Below, in pieces: positions 16,314-23,631 of a DNA stretch of 64,000 nucleotides (positions are counted from its first letter, which is position 1; every line of letters begins with the position of its first letter). The notes below the pieces were generated by a model, which worked only from the letters and a program-made list of their open reading frames with translations, was not told the origin of the DNA and did not search any database. The stretch comes from JBFWVD01 sp050246915 (GTDB lineage Bacteria; Actinomycetota; Acidimicrobiia; Acidimicrobiales; Ilumatobacteraceae), in assembly GCA_050246915.1 (NCBI GenBank), contig JBFWVD010000009.1, forward strand, positions 1 to 64,000, read 5' to 3'. The translations under genes and the position numbers were made by a program.

Positions 16314-17732
16314 TCAGGTCCAGGCGGCCACGAGATCGGCGGGGGACCATGCGCGGTGGAGACCAAGTCCAGGCGCGAACCCAGACGTCGACACGGCGAC
16401 CATGAGAGCGTCGTCGGCACCTGGCACCAGCACGCGTGATCGCTCCAGAACGGCGAGCTCATGGCCGTCGAAGGGTTTGCGCTCACGCCACTTGATCGAG
16501 CCGACGGCCAGAACACGGTTGGCGACAGGGCTCTTGTCACCGATCACGAGATCGACCTCGGTCGAGAAATCCCTCCGCCACCACGCGCCGACATGCTCGG
16601 CTCTCGTCAGTGCACCTCCTGCCTCTCGAACAGCGAGCCGCAACACCGATTCCCGTACGAGCGGCTCGATCAGACGTCCACGCCACGCGGTCCAGTCGTC
16701 GAGCACCCGTGAGATGACGGCGTCACCGGCACCTCGCTCTATCGCTGCCAAGTTCGGGGCTACGTACCGGAGCCACACCTGGAGGTGGGAGTCGGCAACT
16801 CGGTACAACGTCGCTTTCGATCGCGCCGTGCTGTAGGCGGAGTCTTTCGAGATCGCTCGCTTGTCGATGAGGATTCCGACAGCTCGTTCGAGTGACGAGG
16901 GGGCGAGTCCGGTTCTGGTCGCGATCTTCGAATGCTCGCGATAGCCCGATCCGATTGCGTCCAAGACGGGTCGGGCGAATGCCGTCGAAGGGAACTCTGC
17001 AGCCAACTTGCGTTCACCGGCGATGATGAAGCGCGTCTCGTGATCCGCCAACTGTTCTCGCAGAAACGATCGTGCGCCGCCTCCGTGCGGCCAAGATCGC
17101 AACAGGTTCGGAAAGCCGCCGGTGAGCACCGACGCTTCGATCGAATCACGGCCCACCGTTCCGGTGATCTCGGCAACGTCGCTCGGGTCCAGAGGATCCA
17201 CACGCAGCAACTCGGCGCGGTCGTACAACGGGCGACCATGGGCCGACAACGCCTCCATCATGGCGAGGTCCGACCCGATGAGGATCAGCAGAACGGGTCG
17301 AGATCGCAGCGCCCGATCCCACACCCGCTGCAACAGCCCTTCGAACGACGGATCGGACTCGATCAGCCACGGCACCTCGTCGAGGACAACGATCACCGGG
17401 TCGAGCTGACCGGCCGTAGCGCTGTCGAGCGCCTGGTCCCAAGCCGACATCGTCCCCGACGCCGCCACGTCGCGACCAGCCAAGGTGCTGCGGGCCACCA
17501 GCTGACCGAAGTCGGCGAGTGCCGCTGCGGGCGCCTGCCCGGCCGCTGCGGTGAAGAACACATGGGCGGTGCCCGACTGCTGGACGAACTGCTCGACGAG
17601 GGTCGACTTCCCGACCTGGCGCCGCCCTCGCAGTGCGAGCAGTCGACCGTTTCCCGATTGTCGAACCTTCGTCAACCAACCTTCGAGGCGACCGAGCTCC
17701 CGCTGTCGCCCGACGAATCGACTCGTCACCAT
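16314..17732 (-). CDS. AAA+ ATPase with DUF234-type C-terminus
   Basis: A 472-residue protein of the 'archaeal-type ATPase / DUF234' family. The N-terminal ATPase shows Walker A GRRQVGKST and Walker B VIVVLDEVPW. A middle winged-helix region (HSKIATRTGLAPSSLERAVGILIDK) follows. The C-terminal domain carries EVDLVIG and later VGSIKW, resembling a PD-(D/E)xK nuclease fold with a weakened catalytic motif. These genes are patchily distributed and often move horizontally; the role is unknown, with possible links to DNA transactions or toxin-antitoxin-like behaviour. It is divergent from cobT, with a palindromic element just upstream of its start. Confidence 0.87.
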   Translation of the reverse strand: MVTSRFVGRQRELGRLEGWLTKVRQSGNGRLLALRGRRQVGKSTLVEQFVQQSGTAHVFFTAAAGQAPAAALADFGQLVARSTLAGRDVAASGTMSAWDQALDSATAGQLDPVIVVLDEVPWLIESDPSFEGLLQRVWDRALRSRPVLLILIGSDLAMMEALSAHGRPLYDRAELLRVDPLDPSDVAEITGTVGRDSIEASVLTGGFPNLLRSWPHGGGARSFLREQLADHETRFIIAGERKLAAEFPSTAFARPVLDAIGSGYREHSKIATRTGLAPSSLERAVGILIDKRAISKDSAYSTARSKATLYRVADSHLQVWLRYVAPNLAAIERGAGDAVISRVLDDWTAWRGRLIEPLVRESVLRLAVREAGGALTRAEHVGAWWRRDFSTEVDLVIGDKSPVANRVLAVGSIKWRERKPFDGHELAVLERSRVLVPGADDALMVAVSTSGFAPGLGLHRAWSPADLVAAWT

Positions 17733-17754
17733 GGTCGCATTTTACATCACAAAA

Positions 17755-17775
17755 ATGATGTTCATCATCATGATG
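17755..17775. promoter_or_regulatory. Nested palindrome upstream of the AAA+ gene
   Basis: ATGATG-TT-CATCAT (17755-17768) overlaps CATCATGATG (17766-17775), giving two interlocking perfect palindromes in an AT-rich patch of the 109-bp gap between the AAA+ gene and cobT. It lies 23 bases before the AAA+ start codon and could be an operator. No known regulator matches. Confidence 0.45.
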
Positions 17776-17841
17776 TTCGTGAGGTCATGCCACCTGTACC
17801 AACATGTCTCGGTGCTCGCTGCGTCCGAAAGCCCGCTCCCG

Positions 17842-18873
17842 ATGGTGTCGCCGCTGGACGAACAGGCCATGGCCGCGGCTCGTCAGCTGCAAGATCGCCT
17901 CACCAAACCACGCGGCGCCCTCGGCCGACTCGAGGAACTCAGCGTCCAGTTGGCCGGCATCGCCGGGGCCTGTCCCCCTCCCGTCCCCACCCCTGCCGCG
18001 CTGTGCGTGTTCGCCTCCGACCACGGGGTCGTGGCCCAAGGCGTCACCCCATGGCCCCAAGAGGTCACCGCTCAGATGGCCGCCAACATCGCGGGCGGTG
18101 GTGCCGCCATCAGCGTGCTGGCCCGTCAGCACGGCGCCACGCTCATCGTCGTCGACGTAGGGATAGCCGGTGACGTGAGCGATCTGCCCGGTATCGAACA
18201 TCGAAAGGTCCGTGCCGGGACCGCCGACCTCAGCACGGGTGCCGCGATGTCGGCCGCTGAGCGCGATGCGTGTATCGGCATCGGCCGTGACGTCGCCCGC
18301 CGGGCCATCGACTCCGGGGCCCGGATGATCGTCACGGGCGAGATGGGCATCGGCAACACCACTGCGTCAGCCGCCCTCATCGCCGCGCTCACCGGCGTGA
18401 GCGTGGAGCGTTGCACCGGTCGCGGCACGGGCATCGACGACGCCATGTTGTCCCACAAGATCGACATCATCACCGGCGCCGTCGGTCGCTTGGACCATGC
18501 GTCAACTCCGCTTGACATCCTGGCTGAAGTGGGTGGGTTGGAGATCGCCGCCCTCGCCGGACTGTGCATCGAGGCCGCCGCGAAACGGGTGCCAGTCCTC
18601 GTCGACGGGGTCATCTCGCTGGCCGCGCTGCTCGTCGCCGATCGCATGGTGCCCGGCGTGGCCCGCTACGTCATCGCCGGTCATCGCTCCAGCGAGCCCG
18701 GGGCGACGGTGGTGCTCGAGTCGCTCGGCTTGCAACCGTTGGTGGAGTTGGACATGCGCCTCGGCGAAGGGAGCGGCGCGGCAACCGCACTCCCCATCGT
18801 GGTGTCGGCCGCGTTGCTCATCGGACAGATGGCCACCTTCGACGGTGCCGGCGTCACCGACAAGGCACCGTGA
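17842..18873 (+). CDS. cobT: Nicotinate-nucleotide-dimethylbenzimidazole phosphoribosyltransferase
   Basis: A 343-residue CobT. It makes α-ribazole phosphate from dimethylbenzimidazole and nicotinate mononucleotide for the lower ligand of cobalamin. Signatures: DRLTKPRGALGRLE at the N-terminus, FASDHGVVAQGVTPWPQEVTAQM (split in two conserved blocks), GEMGIGNTTASAAL, and LDMRLGEGSGAATALP containing the catalytic Glu. ATG 17842 fits the family's normal N-terminus; upstream in-frame starts (for example ATG 17773) overlap the palindromic region. It opens the cobalamin cluster and converges with cobO. Confidence 0.95.
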   Translation: MVSPLDEQAMAAARQLQDRLTKPRGALGRLEELSVQLAGIAGACPPPVPTPAALCVFASDHGVVAQGVTPWPQEVTAQMAANIAGGGAAISVLARQHGATLIVVDVGIAGDVSDLPGIEHRKVRAGTADLSTGAAMSAAERDACIGIGRDVARRAIDSGARMIVTGEMGIGNTTASAALIAALTGVSVERCTGRGTGIDDAMLSHKIDIITGAVGRLDHASTPLDILAEVGGLEIAALAGLCIEAAAKRVPVLVDGVISLAALLVADRMVPGVARYVIAGHRSSEPGATVVLESLGLQPLVELDMRLGEGSGAATALPIVVSAALLIGQMATFDGAGVTDKAP

Positions 18874-18881
18874 CGAGCCGC

Positions 18882-19412
18882 TCAGTACTCGATGCCCTTG
18901 CGGGCGTTGATGCCTTGTACGAAGGCGTGCTTCACCATACGCATCTCGGTCACGGTGTCAGCGACGTCGATGAGCGCGCTCGGCGCATCGCGTCCGGTGA
19001 GCACCACGTTGGTGCGCGACGCCCGATCACGCACCGCGGCAGCGATCTCGTCGGCGTCGACCCATCCCCACGCGGCCAGATACGTGATCTCGTCGAGGAT
19101 CAACATGTCGTAGTCACCGCTGGCCAGCTTGGCCTTGCTCACCTCCCAGGCATGCAGCGCACGGGCCTTGGTGGCCTCCATGTCGTTCGAATCCCAGGTG
19201 AAGCCATCGCCCAACGCGTTCCATTCGATGCCGAGCTGACGGGCGAGCTTCTCCTCCCCAACCTTCCAATCACCGGACTTGATGAACTGCACCACCCCGA
19301 CCGTCCAACCCCGCGCCCATGCACGCGCCATCACGCCCCAGGCCGAGCTGCTCTTGCCCTTCCCGTCTCCGGTGTGGACGAGGACGAGCGACGGCTTGTT
19401 GGTGCGATCCAT
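18882..19412 (-). CDS. cobO: Cob(I)yrinic acid a,c-diamide adenosyltransferase (CobO/BtuR type)
   Basis: A 176-residue ATP:corrinoid adenosyltransferase, which attaches the 5'-deoxyadenosyl ligand to reduced corrinoids. The P-loop TGDGKGKSSSAWG, the block WDSNDMEATKARALHAWE, DMLILDEITYLAAWG and LTGRDAPSALIDVAD are typical of CobO. Start ATG 19412 is preferred; GTG 19430 is also possible and would leave only two bases to the divergent cbiZ start. It is transcribed against cobT and away from cbiZ, so the cluster holds at least two transcription units. Confidence 0.94.
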   Translation of the reverse strand: MDRTNKPSLVLVHTGDGKGKSSSAWGVMARAWARGWTVGVVQFIKSGDWKVGEEKLARQLGIEWNALGDGFTWDSNDMEATKARALHAWEVSKAKLASGDYDMLILDEITYLAAWGWVDADEIAAAVRDRASRTNVVLTGRDAPSALIDVADTVTEMRMVKHAFVQGINARKGIEY

Positions 19413-19432
19413 TGCGGCGACGGTAACCACCG

Positions 19433-20131
19433 ATGAGCAACGGCGCGCAGTCGCAGAACGATGTGGCCGGTAGCGCCACGCTGATCTGGCACCCTCCCGT
19501 CGCGGCCATGGCCATCGCCACTGCAGTGATCGGCGGTGGCATCGGTCCCCGGAGCTGGTGGCTCAACACCACCGTCGACGCCACGTTCCACGACGATCCG
19601 ACGGACCATCTCCTCGAAGTCGCCGCGAGCGCCGGGCTGACCGGCCAAGGAGTCGCGATGATGACGGCGGTCGATGTCAACCTCAATTGCTCCGCCACCG
19701 ACGATGGGGTGGAGGCCATTGCCACCGTCGGGGTTGGCTGGCCGACGTGGGCGGCCGACGCCGAGGAGGCGCCGAACCCGTACGGACCGGGCACCATCAA
19801 CATCTGCGTGTGGTCACCGGTGCGCCTGGCCGAGGGCGCGCTGGTGAACGCGGTATCGACGGTCGCTGAAGCCAAGGCCCAAGCACTCATCGAGCACGGC
19901 GTTCCCGGCACCGGCACCGCCAGCGATGCGCTGTGCGTGTTCTGCCCCCTCGACGGACCGGCGGAGCCGTACGCCGGTCCCCGCTCGTTGTGGGGTGCGC
20001 GCATCGCCCGTGCCGTTCATCGGGTGGTGAGCGACGGTCTGAAGCTCGACGTCCAGCACGCCGCGGCCAACTCGCGCAGCCGTGAGGTGCGCGTCGGCGA
20101 CGGGCACAGCCATCTGCGGAGGCCGACATGA
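19433..20131 (+). CDS. cbiZ: Adenosylcobinamide amidohydrolase
   Basis: A 232-residue CbiZ. It cleaves the aminopropanol-linked nucleotide loop from adenosyl-corrinoids and adenosylcobinamide, producing adenosylcobyric acid so that foreign corrinoids can be rebuilt with the cell's own lower ligand. The GTGTASDALCVFCP segment, the early Trp-Trp-Leu-Asn block, and the PYAGPRSLWGARIARAV C-terminus match the family. The gene overlaps cobU by four bases (ATGA), so the two are co-transcribed. Its presence together with cobU, cobS and cobT marks a salvage/remodelling route. Confidence 0.88.
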   Translation: MSNGAQSQNDVAGSATLIWHPPVAAMAIATAVIGGGIGPRSWWLNTTVDATFHDDPTDHLLEVAASAGLTGQGVAMMTAVDVNLNCSATDDGVEAIATVGVGWPTWAADAEEAPNPYGPGTINICVWSPVRLAEGALVNAVSTVAEAKAQALIEHGVPGTGTASDALCVFCPLDGPAEPYAGPRSLWGARIARAVHRVVSDGLKLDVQHAAANSRSREVRVGDGHSHLRRPT

Positions 20132-20646
20132 TCGTGTTGGTCCTCGGCGGCACCCGGTCGGGCAAGAGCGCCATTGCCGAACGGCTGGCGATGCGCGCCC
20201 CACAACCGGTCACCTACATCGCCACCGGATCAGCGGTCGACGCCGACATGGACGACCGGATCGCTCGTCACCGCGATCGACGCCCGCAGCACTGGTCGAC
20301 CATCGAGGCCGGGCCCGCGCTCGTCGCCGCGTTGCGATCGACAAACGGAACCGTGCTCGTCGACGCGCTCGGCACGTGGCTGGCCGCCCATCACGACTTC
20401 GCGGTCGACCTCGACGAACTGCTCGCCGCCATCACCGGTCACGATGGCGATGTCATCATCGTCAGCGACGAAGTAGGTCTCGGCGTACATCCGTCCACGC
20501 CGCTCGGTCGAGCGTTCCGTGACGCGCTCGGCGAGGTGAACACTGCGGTTGCCGACATCGCTGACCGCGCGATGTTGGTGGTGGCGGGGCGCGTCGTGGA
20601 GTTGGAGCGCTTCGACATCGAGCAGTGGCTCGGGGACGAGCGATGA
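20128..20646 (+). CDS. cobU: Adenosylcobinamide kinase / adenosylcobinamide-phosphate guanylyltransferase
   Basis: A 172-residue bifunctional CobU that phosphorylates adenosylcobinamide and transfers GMP to it. The P-loop GGTRSGKSAIAERLA is at the N-terminus; YIATGSAVDADMDDRIARHRDRRP holds the His-Arg region that carries the GMP intermediate, and VSDEVGLGVHPSTPLGRAFRDALG is the conserved C-terminal block. It overlaps cbiZ and cobS by four bases each, indicating one operon. Confidence 0.95.
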   Translation: MIVLVLGGTRSGKSAIAERLAMRAPQPVTYIATGSAVDADMDDRIARHRDRRPQHWSTIEAGPALVAALRSTNGTVLVDALGTWLAAHHDFAVDLDELLAAITGHDGDVIIVSDEVGLGVHPSTPLGRAFRDALGEVNTAVADIADRAMLVVAGRVVELERFDIEQWLGDER

Positions 20647-21389
20647 CGTCGCGCCTCGGCCCGGCCGGAGAAGCCGTCGGGTTCCTCACCATCGGCGGTG
20701 GTGCATCTGTGCCGTCGCCGTCGTCGGTGCGATGGTTCCCCCTCGTGGGCGCGCTGATCGGCGCTGCGCTCGCCGCGATCTGGTGGGCCGCCGACCAGAT
20801 GTTCTCACCACTGGTGAGCGCCGTCATCGTGATCACCGCCGACGCCGCCATCACCGGCATGTTGCATTTCGACGGGTTGGCTGACTCTGCTGATGGACTG
20901 CTCCCCCACATGGAGCGGTCGCGCCGACTCGAGGTGATGAGCGCGCCGGACATCGGTGCGTTCGCGCTCGTCGTGGTGGTGCTCGTCCTGTTGTTACGTG
21001 TCGGCGCCGTCGCGTCAATGGAGCTTGACACTGCCGTCGTCGCCGGGCTGATCGCGCTGTGGTCGACGAGTCGCGCCGCGATGGGGTCGATCATGCGGAC
21101 CGTCCCCTATGCCCGATCGTCCGGGCTGGCCAGCGCGTTTGCGCGTCCACCATCAGCTCTCCCTGTTGGAGTCATCGTTGCGATCGGCGCGGTCGGCATC
21201 GTCGCCCTCGACGATCCAGGCAGACAAGTGCTCCGCCTCTGCACCGCGTTGGCCGGAGCCGTGGTTGCGGCAATCGTCGTTGCGTTGGTGGCCAGACGGC
21301 GACTCGGCGGCTACACCGGCGACGTCTTGGGCGCCGCGGGCGTCGTCGCCGAGACGATGGGGCTCATCGTGCTGAGCGCCAACTGGTAG
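20643..21389 (+). CDS. cobS: Adenosylcobinamide-GDP ribazoletransferase (cobalamin synthase)
   Basis: A 248-residue polytopic membrane enzyme that joins adenosylcobinamide-GDP and α-ribazole to form adenosylcobalamin. HFDGLADSADGLL holds the conserved metal-binding Asp residues of the family, and GGYTGDVLGA near the C-terminus is the second signature. Several transmembrane helices are evident (for example AVIVITADAAITGML, FALVVVVLVLLLRVGAVA, LCTALAGAVVAAIVVAL). ATG 20643 overlaps the cobU stop by four bases. Confidence 0.94.
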   Translation: MTSRLGPAGEAVGFLTIGGGASVPSPSSVRWFPLVGALIGAALAAIWWAADQMFSPLVSAVIVITADAAITGMLHFDGLADSADGLLPHMERSRRLEVMSAPDIGAFALVVVVLVLLLRVGAVASMELDTAVVAGLIALWSTSRAAMGSIMRTVPYARSSGLASAFARPPSALPVGVIVAIGAVGIVALDDPGRQVLRLCTALAGAVVAAIVVALVARRRLGGYTGDVLGAAGVVAETMGLIVLSANW

Positions 21390-21445
21390 CGGTCGTCGCC
21401 TCGACCGCGATCTGGCAGGCTGACGCAAGCGACCAAGGGGGGCCG

Positions 21446-22531
21446 ATGTCCGACGCCACGCTCGATCTCGAGAAGCTGCAAGCGCTCTCGTTCACGTTGT
21501 TCTCGAAGATGGAGGGAGCGGTCACCGCCACCTTGGTGCACCTCGGCGGCCAGCTCGGGCTGTACAAGGCGCTGGCCGACGGGCCGGCCACCAGCCATCA
21601 GCTGGCCGAGCGCACGTCCATGCACGAGCGATGGGTGCGCGAGTGGCTCTACAACCAGGCCGCAGCGCGCCTCATCGACGTCGATGCCTCGGTGCCCGGC
21701 GCCGAGGTGTTCTCCCTCGGGCCGGAGGCTGCGGTGGTGCTGGCCGACGAGTCACACCCGGCGTTCGGGCTGGGCTGGTTCACCAGCCTGCCCGCCACCA
21801 TCGGGGTGGCTCCCAAGCTCACCGAGTCCTTCCGCACCGGCATCGGGCACAGCTACGACGTGTTCGGAGATTGCGGTGCCCTCGGCATCGAGATGTCACT
21901 CAGGCCGTGGAACGAGGCCAACGTGGTGCCGACGGTGCTGCCCGCCCTCGATGGCGTGGTGGACCGTTTGACCGCTGGCGCTGCCGTGGCCGACATCGGC
22001 TGTGGCACCGGGTCGGTGGTGCTCAGCATGGCCAGAGCCTTCCCCAACAGCAGCTTCACCGGCTACGACATCAGCCAGCATGCGCTCGAGCGGGCCATGG
22101 AACGGCTCGCCGAGCAGACGCTGTCCAACGCGGTGTTCCACGATCCCCGCGTCACGCCGTTGCCCGAGGACGGCTCACTCGATCTGGTGTGCACCTTCGA
22201 CTGCATGCACGACATGACCCGACCCACCGACATGGCCGTCGCCATCCGGCGGGCGCTCAAGGACGATGGGACCTGGCTCATGGTCGAGATCAAGGGTCTC
22301 CCCACGTTCGCGGAGAACGCTGCTCGCAATCCGATGGCGTCGATGCTCTACGGAGCGAGCGTGCTCACGTGTCTGAGTTCTGCCATGAGCGAACCCGAGG
22401 CCGAGGGTTTCGGGACTCTCGGCTTGCATCAAGACGCCGCGCGCGAGCTGAGCCGCAAGGCAGGCTTCACCCAGTTCCGCAAGCTGCCCATCGAGCATCC
22501 CGCCAACGCGTTCTACGAGATCCGGCCGTGA
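21446..22531 (+). CDS. Class I SAM-dependent methyltransferase with winged-helix N-terminus
   Basis: A 361-residue protein. Residues about 10-120 resemble the helical/winged-helix dimerisation domain of Rv2258c-type and O-methyltransferase-like proteins (LGLYKALADGPATSHQLAERT). The Rossmann domain follows, with motif I VADIGCGTGSVVLSMA, the acidic end of β2 in YDISQHAL, and DLVCTFDCMHDM. ATG 21446 is preceded by AAGGGGGG at a good distance. It lies between cobS and cbiB, but its link to cobalamin is unknown; corrinoid-pathway methyltransferases have other signatures. Confidence 0.85.
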   Translation: MSDATLDLEKLQALSFTLFSKMEGAVTATLVHLGGQLGLYKALADGPATSHQLAERTSMHERWVREWLYNQAAARLIDVDASVPGAEVFSLGPEAAVVLADESHPAFGLGWFTSLPATIGVAPKLTESFRTGIGHSYDVFGDCGALGIEMSLRPWNEANVVPTVLPALDGVVDRLTAGAAVADIGCGTGSVVLSMARAFPNSSFTGYDISQHALERAMERLAEQTLSNAVFHDPRVTPLPEDGSLDLVCTFDCMHDMTRPTDMAVAIRRALKDDGTWLMVEIKGLPTFAENAARNPMASMLYGASVLTCLSSAMSEPEAEGFGTLGLHQDAARELSRKAGFTQFRKLPIEHPANAFYEIRP

Positions 22532-22656
22532 ATCGACCCGTCTGACGCCACTTCATGGGGGGCTAGCACCCCTGTTGTTCGTGGACCCGCACATTGCGCG
22601 TCTAGACGCGTGTCGGTTTGCCATTCTTGCTCGGTGGTCTTCGCGTCGAGGTGCAG

Positions 22657-23631
22657 ATGAGCGCGTTCGGCGCCGCTATCGCAGTGATGGCCGACCGCGC
22701 GCTGGGTGAACCACCGACGCCGGTTCACCCCGTCGCCAAGTTCGGCAACGTCATGAATCGACTCGAGGGGCATCTCTGGCGTGACCATCGCGGCGCAGGG
22801 ATCGCGCACTGCCTCGCCGGCACAGCGCTCGGGGCGGGAACCGGCGTGGGGTTGTCACGGCTGACCGGTGCTGCCGCGGCCAGCGCGGCCGCAGGAACGC
22901 TGGCCGTCGGGGGCCGAATGCTCGGTGATGTCGCCGCTGACATCGGCGCCGCGCTCGAACGCGACGACCTCGACGGCGCCCGGGCGTTGCTCCCGGGTCT
23001 GGTCGGTCGATCACCAGAGCATCTCGGCACCAGCGAGATCGCTCGGGCAGTCATCGAGTCGGTGGCCGAGAACACCGTGGACGCGATCGTGGCACCGGCG
23101 TTGTGGACCGCCGCTCTCGGCGCGCCCGGTGCCTTGGCCTATCGCGCCGTGAACACCCTCGATGCCATGGTCGGTCACCGCAACGCTCGTTACGAGCAGT
23201 TCGGTTGGGCCAGCGCCCGCCTCGACGACGTGGCCAACTGGATACCCGCTCGGTTCACCGCGTGCCTCGTGGCGGCGGCGCGGCCGCGCGCCGCAACTGC
23301 GGTGTGGACCTGCGTGCGACGTGATGCTCCGGCCCATCCTTCCCCCAACTCCGGCGTCGCCGAAGCTGCCTTCGCCGCCGCCCTCGGGGTGCAACTGGGC
23401 GGTGTCAACACCTACGGCGACCGGGTGGAGGATCGAGGCACCCTCGGGATCGGTCGGGCCCCGACGGGTAACGACATCGCAGCGGCGGTGCGCCTCAGTC
23501 GCGACGTATCTATGGCATGCGCGGTGGCGTTGGCACTGCTGGCGGGCTCGCGATGGTTGCGGGCTGAACGTGCGGCCCGACCGGGGGACTCCACGAGGAA
23601 TGCCCCAACCGATGCTGGTGCGCGATCATGA
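22657..23631 (+). CDS. cbiB: Adenosylcobinamide-phosphate synthase (CbiB/CobD type)
   Basis: A 324-residue membrane enzyme that amidates adenosylcobyric acid with aminopropanol or its phosphate. Signatures: DRALGEPPTPVHPVAKFG near the N-terminus, ESVAENTVDAIVAPALW, AYRAVNTLDAMVGHRNARY, and NSGVAEAAFAAALGVQLGGVNTYG divided over conserved strands. ATG 22657 is preceded by GAGG at 6 bases; TTG 22618 and GTG 22651 are alternatives. Since CbiZ produces adenosylcobyric acid, CbiB closes the remodelling loop. The stop overlaps the next gene by four bases. Confidence 0.93.
   Translation: MSAFGAAIAVMADRALGEPPTPVHPVAKFGNVMNRLEGHLWRDHRGAGIAHCLAGTALGAGTGVGLSRLTGAAAASAAAGTLAVGGRMLGDVAADIGAALERDDLDGARALLPGLVGRSPEHLGTSEIARAVIESVAENTVDAIVAPALWTAALGAPGALAYRAVNTLDAMVGHRNARYEQFGWASARLDDVANWIPARFTACLVAAARPRAATAVWTCVRRDAPAHPSPNSGVAEAAFAAALGVQLGGVNTYGDRVEDRGTLGIGRAPTGNDIAAAVRLSRDVSMACAVALALLAGSRWLRAERAARPGDSTRNAPTDAGARS

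Noticed and set aside
22532..22656. Cobalamin riboswitch before cbiB
   Set aside because: The 125-base gap is too short and no convincing B12-box (GCCACTG) or fold was seen; a GC hairpin-like piece near 22556-22573 is all that remains.
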